Shown piece by piece: positions 33,293 through 42,890 of a stretch of DNA of 64,000 bases. The notes under the pieces were generated by a model. That model was not told the DNA's origin, made no database searches, and saw nothing but the letters and a program-made list of their open reading frames with translations. The stretch is from Microbacterium sp. SORGH_AS_0428 (GTDB lineage: Bacteria; Actinomycetota; Actinomycetes; Actinomycetales; Microbacteriaceae). Numbering within the stretch: the stretch's first letter is position 1; the number at the start of each line of letters is the position of its first letter. A program made the position numbers and the translations under genes. The stretch lies in assembly GCF_031453615.1 (NCBI RefSeq), contig NZ_JAVIZT010000001.1:806001-870000 (forward strand), written 5' to 3'.

Positions 33293-34756
33293 TCAGTCCT
33301 GCGTCGGAGTGAGGCTCGTATCGATGATCGGGATGGCGGCCGTGATGGCCTCGAGCCCCGACAGTCGCGCGGGCGAGAGCTGCTTGAGCACCTCGTCGCG
33401 CGGCATGAGTCCGGCCTCGACCACGAGATCGGCGACGTTTCGGCCGGTGAGTAGCGCCGTCTTCGCGAGCGCCGCCGCAGCCGCGTAACCGATGAAGGGC
33501 GTGAGCGCGGTGATCGCCCCCACCGAGGAGCCGACCATGGCGCCCAGGCGGTCGTGATTGGCGGTGATGCCCTCGACGCAGTTCACCCGCAGCGTCCACA
33601 TGGCCTGCCGCATCCAGGTGATCGACTGGAAGATCGAGTGCGCGATCACGGGTTCGAAGGCGTTCAGCTGCAGCTGGCCGCCCTCGACCGCCATCGTGAC
33701 CGTCATGTCCGCGCCGACGACCGCGAAGGCGACCTGGTTCACGACCTCGGGGATGACGGGGTTGACCTTGCCGGGCATGATGCTGGAGCCCGCCTGACGC
33801 GCGGGCAGGTTGATCTCCCCGAGACCCGCCTGCGGACCGCTGGAGAGCAGCCGCAGATCGTTGCAGATCTTCGAGAGCTTGATCGCGTTGCGCTTGAGCG
33901 AGGAGGAGAACGACATGAACGAGCCCGTGTCGCTCGTGGACTCGACCAGGTCATCGGCCGTCGCGAGGTCGAGCCCGGTGATCTCGCGCAGATGACGGAG
34001 CACGGCGGGCGCGTAGTCCGGATGCGTCGTGATCCCCGTCCCGATGGCGGTCGCCCCCATGTTGACCTCGTGCAGCAGCCAGGCGTTCTCGCGCAGCCGG
34101 TGCAGGTCCTCCCCCAGCGTCGTGGCGAAGCCGTGGAACTCCTGCCCGAGTGTCATCGGCACCGCATCCTGCAGCTGCGTCCGGCCGACCTTGAGCACGT
34201 CGTGGAACTCGCGCGCCTTGTCGAGGAACGCCTGGCGCAGCAGGTCGAGCTCGACCAGGAGGCTCTGCAGGGTGAGCGACAGCCCGACCTTGATCGCGGT
34301 CGGGTACACGTCGTTCGTCGACTGACTGCGGTTGGTGTGATCGATCGGCGAGAGGAACGCGTAGTCCCCCTTCTCCCGGCCGGCGAGTCCGAGCGCCACG
34401 TTGGTGATGACCTCATTGGCGTTCATGTTGGTCGACGTGCCGGCACCGCCCTGGATCACGCCGACGACGAACTGGTCGTGATGGCGCCCCGAGATCACTT
34501 CCTGCGCGGCGCGGTCGATGAGCGACGCCCGTTCCGCATCGAGCACTCCGATCTCCCGATTCGCGCGGGCGGAGGCCTGCTTGACCATCGCGAGCGCCAC
34601 CACGAGGTCGGGGTAGACGGAGATCGGGCGCTTGGAGATGTCGAAGTTCTCGAGAGCCCGGGCCGTGTGGATGCCCCAATAGGCATCTGCGGGGATCTCG
34701 AGGCTTCCGAGGGAGTCGGTCTCGGTACGGGTACGCGTCGTTGCGTGCTCTGGCAT
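33293..34756 (-). CDS. aspA: aspartate ammonia-lyase
   Basis: This 487-residue member of the fumarase/aspartase superfamily reversibly converts aspartate to fumarate and ammonia. The family signature GSSIMPGKVNP is present with the catalytic Ser loop, preceded by GGAGTSTNMNANEV and STNDVYPTA, the aspartase-type substrate-binding segments; residues in these blocks favour aspartase over fumarase. The ATG at 34756 has AGGA six bases upstream. It is not next to the dicarboxylate symporter but would feed the same C4 pool. Confidence 0.92.
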   Translation of the reverse strand: MPEHATTRTRTETDSLGSLEIPADAYWGIHTARALENFDISKRPISVYPDLVVALAMVKQASARANREIGVLDAERASLIDRAAQEVISGRHHDQFVVGVIQGGAGTSTNMNANEVITNVALGLAGREKGDYAFLSPIDHTNRSQSTNDVYPTAIKVGLSLTLQSLLVELDLLRQAFLDKAREFHDVLKVGRTQLQDAVPMTLGQEFHGFATTLGEDLHRLRENAWLLHEVNMGATAIGTGITTHPDYAPAVLRHLREITGLDLATADDLVESTSDTGSFMSFSSSLKRNAIKLSKICNDLRLLSSGPQAGLGEINLPARQAGSSIMPGKVNPVIPEVVNQVAFAVVGADMTVTMAVEGGQLQLNAFEPVIAHSIFQSITWMRQAMWTLRVNCVEGITANHDRLGAMVGSSVGAITALTPFIGYAAAAALAKTALLTGRNVADLVVEAGLMPRDEVLKQLSPARLSGLEAITAAIPIIDTSLTPTQD

Positions 34757-34871
34757 GCGTTGTCCTTGTGGGTCGTCGGCCGGTTGCGTGACTGAGCCTA
34801 ATCGCCGTGCACGCGCAGGCCACCGGACACGGCGTACACCCCGGACCCGGGATCCACCCGGGCGGCGAGCG

Positions 34872-35789
34872 TCAGTGGGGACGCTTGCGCGAGAAGGCCT
34901 CGAGCCTCTCCGCGGGGGTGAGAGCGGCCATCTGCGCAACCCACTCCGGCGTGAAGAAGTCCGCCGTCTCGGCGTCGACGACCGGGACGACGGCGTGCGT
35001 GACGGTGTCGTCGTAGACGTGCACGAGGTGGAACGACTGCCCCGCATCCATTCCGTTGACCTGGTCTGCAGGGCGGGCCAGATCCATCGTGTAGCACGTC
35101 GCAGCAGCGACGCTCACCGGCACCCCGGCGAAGGTGCCGGATGTCGAGTGGTGGAGGTGCCCGGCGAGGATACCGCGCACGTCGCTGCCGCGGACGATGT
35201 CGGCGAGGCGGCGCTGCTCCCGGAGTTCGAGGATGTCGAAGAAAGGGATGTGGCTGGGCAGCGGCGGATGATGCAGCGCCAGGAGCGTCCCCAGCGGTGC
35301 GGGCGTCGCCAGCACGTCGGCGAGCCAAGCCAGCTGCGCGTCGTCGATCTCGCCGTGATGCCACCCCGGCACGGTGGAGTCCAGCACGATCAGGCGCAGG
35401 CCGTCGAGGTCGTGGACGGCAGTGACCGGCTCGTCGCTCGCCGCACCGCCCAGCAGTTCGGTGCGCAGCGGCGCGCGCTCGTCGTGGTTGCCGGCCACCC
35501 AGACCAGCGGCGCCCCCCAGCGCTCGGCCGCGGGCTCGAGCACCTCGCGCAGCGCGCGGTAGGCCTCCGGCTCGCCCAGGTCGGTGAGGTCGCCCGTGCA
35601 CACCACCGCGTCGGGGCGGATGCGGGTGCGATCGATCGCGGCGATTGTGCGCCCCAGGTTCGCCAGCGTGTCGTAGCGCCCGCCCAGCGGCGCATTGCCC
35701 GCGAGGAAGTGCGTGTCGCTCAGGTGGACGATCGAACGCACAGCGGGCGGATGCTGCCCGAACTGCACGGCGGCGGGTGCGGCACTCAT
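34872..35789 (-). CDS. calcineurin-like metallophosphoesterase (CpdA type)
   Basis: The 305-residue protein has the full metallophosphoesterase set: HLSDTHF (Asp25, His27), CTGDLTD (Asp67), AGNHDE (Asn101, His102), LALHHPPLP and GHLHHSTSG. This class hydrolyses cyclic nucleotides in vitro (CpdA, Rv0805), though physiological substrates vary. There is no signal peptide. It lies alone between aspA and a small membrane protein. Confidence 0.88.
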   Translation of the reverse strand: MSAAPAAVQFGQHPPAVRSIVHLSDTHFLAGNAPLGGRYDTLANLGRTIAAIDRTRIRPDAVVCTGDLTDLGEPEAYRALREVLEPAAERWGAPLVWVAGNHDERAPLRTELLGGAASDEPVTAVHDLDGLRLIVLDSTVPGWHHGEIDDAQLAWLADVLATPAPLGTLLALHHPPLPSHIPFFDILELREQRRLADIVRGSDVRGILAGHLHHSTSGTFAGVPVSVAAATCYTMDLARPADQVNGMDAGQSFHLVHVYDDTVTHAVVPVVDAETADFFTPEWVAQMAALTPAERLEAFSRKRPH

Positions 35790-35823
35790 ACCGCCACCAT
35801 ATGGCCCGCCGCCGACGCTGCGA

Positions 35824-36159
35824 TCAGTGGCCGATGACGATGAGCAGGAGTCCCGACAGCACCGCCAGCGCGCAGAAGCCGAAGGCCGCGCACGCGACGG
35901 CGAACGCCAACCGCTTCTGCGCGTCGGTCAGCGGCGAGCGCTTGGCCGCCTTCGCCGCGGCCTTCTCTGCCTTGGCGCGCTGCTTGTCGGTCATGACCGT
36001 GATCGCATCGGTGAACTCGGCCGGAGCGACCACCGGCGCACGCCCCGCGCGCACCAGCATCCGGAGTCCGAGCGCGTAGCTTCCGACCACGGCGACGGCG
36101 GCGATGAGGGCGGCGAAGAAGACCTGCACGAAGGCGAGCCAATCGATCTGGACGTCCAT
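35824..36159 (-). CDS. small membrane protein paired with the phosphate transporter
   Basis: The 111-residue protein has an N-terminal helix (about 8-30), a central highly charged Lys/Ala-rich cytoplasmic region with DKQRAKAEKAAAKAAK, and a C-terminal helix (about 85-110). No family name comes to mind. Its ATG overlaps the pit stop by one base (TGATG), so it is translated together with the transporter. A role as a transporter accessory protein is inferred from coupling only. Confidence 0.75.
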   Translation of the reverse strand: MDVQIDWLAFVQVFFAALIAAVAVVGSYALGLRMLVRAGRAPVVAPAEFTDAITVMTDKQRAKAEKAAAKAAKRSPLTDAQKRLAFAVACAAFGFCALAVLSGLLLIVIGH

Positions 36160-37385
36160 CAGCGCTGTCCCTTCTCCTGACGGGCCCGCTCGCGCTCCAG
36201 GCGACGCTGGCGACGCGTGGGGGGCGGGTTGCGCTTGACCTTGACGGCGCGACCGGAGTCGGCGACCTCGCTCATGGCGTTGGCGGCGGTGACCTCGTCG
36301 CGGCGCGAACGCAGGAAGAGCAGGAGCACGATGATCACGGCCAGGACCGCATCGATCGCGATGCCCCACGGGCCGAGCCACGCGACGATGAGGGCGGCCG
36401 CCGCGCCGACGATGCCCGCGGCGGGAAGCGTGAGCAGCCAGCCGATCGTGATCCGACCGACTGTTCGCCAGCGCACCTTCGCGCCGCGGCGACCGAGCCC
36501 CGACCCGATCACCGAGCCCGAAGCCACCTGGGTGGTCGACAGGGCGAAGCCGAGGGCGCTCGAGGCGAGGATCGTCGCGGCGGTCGAGCTCTCCGCCGAG
36601 AATCCCTGGGCGGGCTTCACGTCGGTGAGGCCCTTGCCGAGCGTGCGGATGATGCGCCAGCCGCCCATGTACGTGCCGAGGGCGATCGTGAAGGCGCAGG
36701 CGAAGATCACCCAGAGCTGGGGATCAGCGTGGGCCGAGTCCTGCCAGCCGGCCATGATCAGCGCGAGGGTGATAACGCCCATCGTCTTCTGCGCGTCGTT
36801 GGTGCCGTGGGCGAGGGCGACGAGCGAGGACGAGAAGATCTGCCCCCAGCGGAACCCGTCACGCCCGTCCGGCTTGCCGTCGTAGCGCCGGGTCATGGCG
36901 TAGGCGAGCTTCGTCGCGGCGAAGGCGATCACCCCCGCCGTCACCGGTGCGATCAGCGCCGGAAGGATGACCTTGCTGAGCACGACGCCGAAGTCGATCG
37001 CATAGGCGCCGATGCCCACGAGCGTCGCGCCGATGAGCCCCCCGAACAAGGCGTGCGACGAACTCGAGGGAAGACCCAGCAACCACGTCAGCATGTTCCA
37101 GGTGATGGCACCGATGAGCCCGGCGAAGATCAGCGGCAGGAAGGCCCCTGGCGAGATCTGGTCCTCGCGCACGATGCCGTGCGAGATCGTCTTGGAGACC
37201 TCGGTCGACAAGAACGCGCCGACGAGGTTGAGGCCCGCCGCGAGCAGCACGGCCACCTTCGGCTTCAGCGCACCCGTCGCGATGGGCGTCGCCATCGCGT
37301 TGGCGGTGTCGTGGAAGCCGTTGGTGAAGTCGAAGAAGAGCGCGAGTCCGATGATCAGGACGACGATCAGTGCTGCGGTTTCCAC
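36159..37385 (-). CDS. pit: PiT family inorganic phosphate transporter
   Basis: The 408-residue phosphate:cation symporter shows both PiT signature repeats: DFTNGFHDTANAMATP near residue 17 and AHGTNDAQKTMGV near 235. It also has SSSHALFGGLIGA, helices throughout, and a basic C-terminal tail (about 370-408). It takes up phosphate, often as a metal-phosphate complex, with low affinity. The GTG at 37385 begins the first helix directly. A possible PHO-box-like direct repeat lies upstream (37448-37476). Confidence 0.93.
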   Translation of the reverse strand: METAALIVVLIIGLALFFDFTNGFHDTANAMATPIATGALKPKVAVLLAAGLNLVGAFLSTEVSKTISHGIVREDQISPGAFLPLIFAGLIGAITWNMLTWLLGLPSSSSHALFGGLIGATLVGIGAYAIDFGVVLSKVILPALIAPVTAGVIAFAATKLAYAMTRRYDGKPDGRDGFRWGQIFSSSLVALAHGTNDAQKTMGVITLALIMAGWQDSAHADPQLWVIFACAFTIALGTYMGGWRIIRTLGKGLTDVKPAQGFSAESSTAATILASSALGFALSTTQVASGSVIGSGLGRRGAKVRWRTVGRITIGWLLTLPAAGIVGAAAALIVAWLGPWGIAIDAVLAVIIVLLLFLRSRRDEVTAANAMSEVADSGRAVKVKRNPPPTRRQRRLERERARQEKGQR

Positions 37386-37441
37386 CGTTCGCTTTCGGGG
37401 AGAGGGAGAAGGAGGGGGAGCCGAGCGAACGGCGGCGCGAA

Positions 37442-37476
37442 CGAACAGTTCACCGTGAAGTCGGCATTCGTTAACC
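37442..37476. promoter_or_regulatory. possible PHO box and shared operator motif upstream of pit
   Basis: GTTCACC (37448-37454) and GTTAACC (37470-37476) are 22 bases apart, two turns of the 11-base direct-repeat register used by actinobacterial PhoP boxes. The first copy overlaps CGAACAGTTCAC (37442-37453), which is identical to half of the palindrome at 30522-30539. Confidence 0.35.
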
Positions 37477-37584
37477 CGACCACACGGAATCCTTACATCG
37501 CCCGCCCTCCCGGTCAACTCAGGGCGCCGGGCGAAACCCGTCGCCTCGCTCCGATGCGCCGGGCACGATCTTCGTGGGCGCGCC

Positions 37585-38709
37585 TCAGGATGTGGCGACG
37601 GCCTCCCACGAGGCGGAGCGCACCGAGGCGCGGACGGCGTCGACGATGTCGGCGGCGCGCGCGCCGTCGTCGAAGGTGGGAAGGCCGTCGGGGTCGCCAC
37701 CGCGCACGGCCGCATAGGTGTCCGCCACGAACGCCGCGAACGCATCGCCCCACCCCTGCGCGTGTCCGGCAGGGAACGCGTTCAGTCGGGCCTGCTCCGG
37801 CGAGGGCTCCGCCTCCGCGCGCCGCAGGATGCTCGCCCCGTTCGTCGTGCCGAACCACACCGTCTCAGGCGTCTCCTGGTCGAAGACGGCACTCGCAGAT
37901 GTGCCGTCGATCTCGAACCACAGCCGGTTCTTGCGCCCCGCGGACACCTGCGACACCACGACGCTGGCAGGAATGCCCGACCGCGTGCGCAACGCGACGA
38001 TCGCCGCATCCTCGGTCTCGACCGGGGCGCTGGGCCGTTCGGCCGTCGCGACGCCGCCGAACGCGTGATCACTGCCGACAGGACGCTCCGGGTGCGCGAG
38101 CGCGAACTGCGCGGATGCGGCGCTGAAGCGCTCCCCGCTGACGAACTCGACCAGATCGCACCAGTGCGAGCCGATGTCCGCGAAGGCGCGCGAGCCGCCG
38201 CCGAGCGCGGGATCGACCCGCCAGTTCGCGGTGCGCGCATCCAGCATCCAGTCCTGCAGATACGTGCCGTGCATGAGCAGAACCCTTCCCAATCCCCCCG
38301 TCGTCACTCGAGAACGGATCTCGCGCACGAGCGGGTGGTAGCGATAGACGAAGGGGACTGTCGCGACGACCCCCGCATGCCGGGCGAGGTCCGCCAACTC
38401 GTGAGCCTCGGCCCCATCGAGCCCCAACGGCTTCTCGCACACCACCGCGACGCCGGCCGCCAGAAGCGCCCGCACGTAGGGCGCATGGGTTGCGTTGGGA
38501 GTGCACACGTGCACGACGTCCGGGGTATCGGCCAGCAGCTCCGCGAGATCGAGATAGCCCCGACCGCCCCAGCGCCCGGCTGCTTGCGCGCCCCGCTCCG
38601 CGCGGGAGCCCAGAACACCCGTCAGCCGACCCCCGACCGTGCGGACGGCGCGCGCATGGACCTCCGCGATCATCCCGGTCCCGATGATCGCGACGCGCAG
38701 TGCGTTCAC
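37585..38709 (-). CDS. Gfo/Idh/MocA family oxidoreductase
   Basis: The 374-residue NAD(P)-dependent dehydrogenase has the Rossmann motif GTGMIAEVHA at 10-19 and the EKP motif at 92-94 (VVCEKPLGL), then an alpha/beta substrate domain with DIGSHWCDL. The family oxidises or reduces sugars and inositols, often at C3 or C2. The GTG at 38709 overlaps the stop of the TIM-barrel gene (GTGA). It closes an operon of sugar-uptake and sugar-isomerising genes and probably works on the same sugar or keto-sugar. Confidence 0.9.
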   Translation of the reverse strand: MNALRVAIIGTGMIAEVHARAVRTVGGRLTGVLGSRAERGAQAAGRWGGRGYLDLAELLADTPDVVHVCTPNATHAPYVRALLAAGVAVVCEKPLGLDGAEAHELADLARHAGVVATVPFVYRYHPLVREIRSRVTTGGLGRVLLMHGTYLQDWMLDARTANWRVDPALGGGSRAFADIGSHWCDLVEFVSGERFSAASAQFALAHPERPVGSDHAFGGVATAERPSAPVETEDAAIVALRTRSGIPASVVVSQVSAGRKNRLWFEIDGTSASAVFDQETPETVWFGTTNGASILRRAEAEPSPEQARLNAFPAGHAQGWGDAFAAFVADTYAAVRGGDPDGLPTFDDGARAADIVDAVRASVRSASWEAVATS

Positions 38710-39656
38710 GCGGCGAACGTCTGCTCGACCCACCCGCGACTGCGCCGCGCACTCGCATCCGGGTCGCCGTGCAGCTGGTCGACCTCGATGACCAGCCAAC
38801 CGTCGAAGTCGTCCCCGAGCTGCGCCAGCACACCGGCGATGTCGATGTCGCCGCTGCCGGGCTCGAGGAAGAACGGCTGCGAAGCCACGCGCTCGTACGG
38901 CCCCGGGTTCGCCCGGTTCTCTGCGACAAGGGCCGCCGAGTGGTCCTTGATGTGCAGGTCGATCACGCGGTCACGATGACGCGCGACCATCCCGACCGGA
39001 TCGATGCCCGCCCAGACCAGGTGACCCAGATCGAACGAGGCGCCGAGCACCTCCGGGTCGACCTCGGCGAGCACGGTCTCGATCTCCTCCTCGGTCTCGA
39101 TCCAGGTGCCGACGTGGTTGTGCAGCCCCGCACGAACGCCTTCCGCCCTCAGGATGCGCCCCGCCTCGGCCAGCATGTCGGTCTGTCGCAGGAGGCGATC
39201 GCGGTCGGCGAGGTATCCGACCGCCGCGCGCTCTGACCAGCGCGGCAGCCGATAGTCGACCATCGGCGCGAGGAAGACCGTGTCCAGACCGAAGTACAGC
39301 GATTCCTCCGCCTTGCGGCGCACGGGGTTGAACCAGCGCGCCCACTCGGCGCTGCCGGGCGTGATCTCCAGCCCCTCGTCCTCCGGCAACCCGATGGAGG
39401 CGTAACCCGGCGCGACGCGCAGACCCGCGCGTTCGATCATCGCCGCGTAGCTCTGCAGGGTCTGCGTGTCCAAGACCTCCATCATCGTGGCGTCGAATCC
39501 GGATGCGGCCACGGCGGCGAGCACCTCCGGGTAGTCGGCCACGAAAGACGGCTCACCGTAACGCCAGCGCCCCGTGCTTCCGGGGACGGCGGGATCCGGC
39601 GGCAGGTTGGTCCACTGGATGGGGTTGAGGGCGACCTGTGAGCGTCGGATCGTCAT
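38706..39656 (-). CDS. IolE-like sugar phosphate isomerase/epimerase (TIM barrel)
   Basis: The 316-residue AP-endonuclease-2-type TIM barrel shows the metal-binding pattern of inosose dehydratase-like proteins: LHNHVGTWIETEEEI, ASFDLGHLVWAG, DLHIKDH and a late VIEVDQL. Relatives dehydrate or isomerise keto-inositols and 3-keto-sugars; CarB-type C-deglycosylases belong to the same superfamily. The ATG at 39656 has AGG seven bases upstream. It lies between permease and dehydrogenase genes in one operon. Confidence 0.85.
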   Translation of the reverse strand: MTIRRSQVALNPIQWTNLPPDPAVPGSTGRWRYGEPSFVADYPEVLAAVAASGFDATMMEVLDTQTLQSYAAMIERAGLRVAPGYASIGLPEDEGLEITPGSAEWARWFNPVRRKAEESLYFGLDTVFLAPMVDYRLPRWSERAAVGYLADRDRLLRQTDMLAEAGRILRAEGVRAGLHNHVGTWIETEEEIETVLAEVDPEVLGASFDLGHLVWAGIDPVGMVARHRDRVIDLHIKDHSAALVAENRANPGPYERVASQPFFLEPGSGDIDIAGVLAQLGDDFDGWLVIEVDQLHGDPDASARRSRGWVEQTFAA

Positions 39657-39685
39657 GCGGGGACCTTTCGGAGCGGGGCGCGGGC

Positions 39686-40510
39686 TCATTTGAGACCCGT
39701 GGCGGCGATGCCCTGCACGAAGTACTTCTGCAGGAACAGGAACAGGATCAGAACGGGAAGCAGTACCACGACCGCTCCCGCCAGAAGCACGCCGAACTCG
39801 GTGGTCCGATTCGCCTGAGCGGCGACGGCGAGTCCGACGGGCAGGGTGTAGGTGCCCTGCGACTGCGCCATGACGAGAGGCCAGATGAAGGCGTTCCACG
39901 AAGCGAGGAAGGTGAGCACGCTCACCGTCGCGAGCGCCGGCGCCAGCAGCGGAAGGAAGATCTGCCCGAAGATGCGCAGTTCACCCGCTCCGTCCAGCCG
40001 CGCCGCCTCCATGAGGTCTTCCGGGATCGAATGGGCGAACTGTCGGACCACGAACACGGCGATCGGCAGGACGAGCATGGGAAGCGCGATCCCGAACAGC
40101 GTGTCGACCAGCCCGAGCTGGACGGCGACCATGAACTGCGGAACGAAGATCGCGACGATCGGGACCATCATCGTGGCCAGGACCAGCGCGAAGACGAACC
40201 CGCGACCGCGGAAGTGCAGCTTCGCGAGCGTGTATCCGGCGAGCGAGCTGAACACGAGGTTGCCGGCGACGACGAGCGCGGAGACGATGACGCCGTTGAG
40301 GAAGTACTGGCCGAAGCCGCGCTCGAAGAGGGTCGTGAAGTTGGCGAGGTTGCCGAAGGATTCCGGGAGCCACGCGCCGGGGTTGGCGGTGAACTCCCCC
40401 TGCGTCTTGAACGCGCCGAAGAACACCAGGACGAACGGGATCAGCATCGCGACGCACACGACGGTGATGAGCAGGTAGAGCAGCGCGCTGCCCAGTCGGG
40501 AGGTACGCAT
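39686..40510 (-). CDS. carbohydrate ABC transporter permease (MalG type)
   Basis: The 274-residue inner-membrane permease has six helices and the EAA loop EDLMEAARLDGAGELRIFG near residue 185, where the ATPase docks. It pairs with the MalF-type permease upstream; the ATG at 40510 overlaps that gene's stop by one base. No ATPase gene is in the locus, so a shared MsmK/UgpC-like ATPase from elsewhere is presumably used. Confidence 0.93.
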   Translation of the reverse strand: MRTSRLGSALLYLLITVVCVAMLIPFVLVFFGAFKTQGEFTANPGAWLPESFGNLANFTTLFERGFGQYFLNGVIVSALVVAGNLVFSSLAGYTLAKLHFRGRGFVFALVLATMMVPIVAIFVPQFMVAVQLGLVDTLFGIALPMLVLPIAVFVVRQFAHSIPEDLMEAARLDGAGELRIFGQIFLPLLAPALATVSVLTFLASWNAFIWPLVMAQSQGTYTLPVGLAVAAQANRTTEFGVLLAGAVVVLLPVLILFLFLQKYFVQGIAATGLK

Positions 40511-41466
40511 CAGTGTTTGGGCCTCAGCATCCGGAACTGCACGACACTCACCGCGGCCACCAGCAGGATCAGCACGAAGGAGCCCGCCATGGAGGCGGCG
40601 ATGTTCCCGTAGCCGAACTGCTGATAGACCCAGAGGGAGATCGATCTCGTCGAGTCCAAGGGGCCGCCGCCGGTCAGGAGGTAGGGCTCCTCGAAGATGT
40701 TCATGTACATGACGGTGATGAGCACCGTCACCAGCAGGGTCGTCGGTCGCAGCAGCGGCAACGTCATGTGCACGATCCGTCGCCAGGGGCCCGCGCCGTC
40801 GATGGCTGCGGCCTCGTAGACCTCTTCCGGCACAGCCTGCAGCCCCGCGAGGAACAGCACCATCGCCGTTCCGACGTTGCGCCAGACGGTGAGCAGGATG
40901 ACCGAGGTGACCCCCCACGCCGGATCCCCGAGCCAGTTGGGCCCCGCGATGCCGATCGCGGCGAGCGCCTCGTTGACCGGCCCCTCATAGGTGAGGGCGT
41001 ACTTCCAGATCACGGATGCGGCGACGATGTTCGCGATGACCGGGAGATAGATGGCTGCCCGAAAGACCGGACGCAGGCGCCGGATGCCGCTGCCCAGCAG
41101 GATGGCGAGGGCGAGCCCGATGCCGATCGTGAGCGGGACGCCGATCACGACGAAGAGGACGGTGTTGCCGATCGAACGCAGGAAGTCCGGGTTGGTGAGC
41201 AGCGCCGTGAAGTTCTCGGTGCCGACGACCTCGACCTGGAGGGGGTCTCGGATGTCGCGCAGTCCGATGTCGGTGAAGCTGAACGCCAGCGCGAACAGCC
41301 CCGGGACGACCGTGAACAGTCCGACGACGATGAGCGTCGGCAGCAGGAAGATCCAGGCGACGAGGCCTTGACGCGGCCTCGCGCCGCGGCGGCCCGACGG
41401 CCGGGCGCCCCCCGCGGGGACACGGCTCGCGCGCGTCTCCCCGCGGGTGAGTGTGGAGCTCGTCAT
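40510..41466 (-). CDS. carbohydrate ABC transporter permease (MalF type)
   Basis: The 318-residue permease has a basic, unstructured N-terminus (about 1-28), six helices and the EAA loop EEVYEAAAIDGAGPWRRI near residue 225. It forms the heterodimer with the MalG-type subunit encoded next. It starts 13 bases after the binding-protein stop, at an ATG that places the first helix about 30 residues in. Confidence 0.93.
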   Translation of the reverse strand: MTSSTLTRGETRASRVPAGGARPSGRRGARPRQGLVAWIFLLPTLIVVGLFTVVPGLFALAFSFTDIGLRDIRDPLQVEVVGTENFTALLTNPDFLRSIGNTVLFVVIGVPLTIGIGLALAILLGSGIRRLRPVFRAAIYLPVIANIVAASVIWKYALTYEGPVNEALAAIGIAGPNWLGDPAWGVTSVILLTVWRNVGTAMVLFLAGLQAVPEEVYEAAAIDGAGPWRRIVHMTLPLLRPTTLLVTVLITVMYMNIFEEPYLLTGGGPLDSTRSISLWVYQQFGYGNIAASMAGSFVLILLVAAVSVVQFRMLRPKH

Positions 41467-41479
41467 GGTCGTCCGGCAC

Positions 41480-42781
41480 TCACTCGACGCCGGTGCCGAT
41501 CGCGTCGGCCTTGGCCTGTGCGTCGGCGAGCACTTCGGCGGGCGTGGCCTGCCCCCGTGCGGCGCGCTCCATCTCGGAGCCCAGCATCGCGGAGACCTCG
41601 AGCCAGCCGGGTACTGCGGGCACCGCGCTCGCCATCGGGATGGCCTCCTTGATGACCGCCAGGAACGGGTCGTCGGCGATGACCGGCTCGTCCCATGCCG
41701 CCTCGACGGCCGGCAGGTTCCCGAAGCGCTCGTACCACGCGACCTGGTTCTCGGGCTGCGACATCCAGCGCACCAGCTTCCACGCCGCATCCGCGTTCTT
41801 GGCATCCTCGAAGACGGCGAGGCTTCCGCCCCCGATCGCCGAGGTGCTGCCGCCGGGGCCGGCGGCGTTGAGCGCGACGCCCAGGTTCTCGCTCGACCAG
41901 CCGTCTCCGTTGGCCTCGTCGAGCCACGACGGGAACCACGGTCCGTTGACGTAGGCCCCGATCTGGCCCGTCGTGAACCACGGCACGGTGTCGAGGAAGG
42001 TCGGGCCGTCCGGCGATGCGTACCCGTCCAGGATCAGGTTCGTGAAGGTCTCCAGCGCCGCGAGGTTCTCCGCGGTGTCGATAGTCCACTCGGTGTGGTC
42101 GTCGGAGATGAGCGAGCCGCCTGCCTGGATGCTGAAGTCGTTGAACTGCTGCGCGGTGTACTCGTTCCACTCGACCGAGAGGCCGATCGGGAACTTCACC
42201 CCCTGCGCCTGCATGGCCTTGGCGAACGCCGGGTAGTCGTCCCACGTCGCGGGAGCCTCGACGCCGGCCGCATCGGCCAGGTCCTTGCGGTAGTAGAACG
42301 CCTGGGCATAGGTGTACCAGGGCACGGCGTGGGCGGCGCCGTCGTACTGGGCGGCGTCCCACATGTTGTCGAAGAAGTCGTCGCCGTCGACGAGGCCGTC
42401 GGGGACGGTGGCGAACGCGTCGGTGGCGAGCATGCTCGCCTGCGACTGCGACAGCAGGAACGTCGCATCGGGGACGTTGCCCGCCGCGACGGCTGCTGCG
42501 ACCTTCGTGGCGAACTCCGACTCGGGGATCGCGGTCACGTTGACGGTGACGTCGGGGTTCTCCTTCTCGAACTCCTCGAAGAAGGCCGGAAGCGCCTCCC
42601 CCTCCGCGCCGGCCGCCCAGAACTCGATGGTGCCGGTCGCGGCGTCGTCGCCGACGACGGTATCGGCCGCCGCTTCGGAGCCGCCGGATGCCCGACCGCA
42701 CCCGGCGAGGACGATGGCGGTCAGGGCGACTCCTGAGACGAGAAGCGTGCGCCGGAGCGGACGTGAAGGCAGTGCAGACAT
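41480..42781 (-). CDS. sugar ABC transporter substrate-binding lipoprotein
   Basis: The 433-residue family 1 (MalE-like) extracellular solute-binding protein has a lipobox VLAGC with Cys28. Typical segments are TIEFWAAGAEGEALPAFFEEFE, a tryptophan-rich cleft region (PWYTYAQAFYYRKDL) and AWKLVRWMSQPENQ. The ligand is probably a mono- or oligosaccharide or glycoside. It is the first gene of the operon divergent from the GMC oxidoreductase; an inverted repeat at 42891-42917 lies in the shared promoter region. Confidence 0.93.
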   Translation of the reverse strand: MSALPSRPLRRTLLVSGVALTAIVLAGCGRASGGSEAAADTVVGDDAATGTIEFWAAGAEGEALPAFFEEFEKENPDVTVNVTAIPESEFATKVAAAVAAGNVPDATFLLSQSQASMLATDAFATVPDGLVDGDDFFDNMWDAAQYDGAAHAVPWYTYAQAFYYRKDLADAAGVEAPATWDDYPAFAKAMQAQGVKFPIGLSVEWNEYTAQQFNDFSIQAGGSLISDDHTEWTIDTAENLAALETFTNLILDGYASPDGPTFLDTVPWFTTGQIGAYVNGPWFPSWLDEANGDGWSSENLGVALNAAGPGGSTSAIGGGSLAVFEDAKNADAAWKLVRWMSQPENQVAWYERFGNLPAVEAAWDEPVIADDPFLAVIKEAIPMASAVPAVPGWLEVSAMLGSEMERAARGQATPAEVLADAQAKADAIGTGVE

Positions 42782-42890
42782 GGTGGTACGGCCTTTCGGG
42801 ATGCGGGTGGGTGCGCCCGTGGAGCGGGTGGGGCGCCGGCGGCAGATGCCGAGCCGCGGCCAGGCTATGGGCACGTCGCGAACCGTTCCG

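Noticed and set aside
34798..34871. Possible frameshifted C-terminal extension of the phosphodiesterase
   Set aside because: The frame downstream of the stop reads plausibly, but the protein already has the full motif set and a normal end, and the region holds the aspA promoter.
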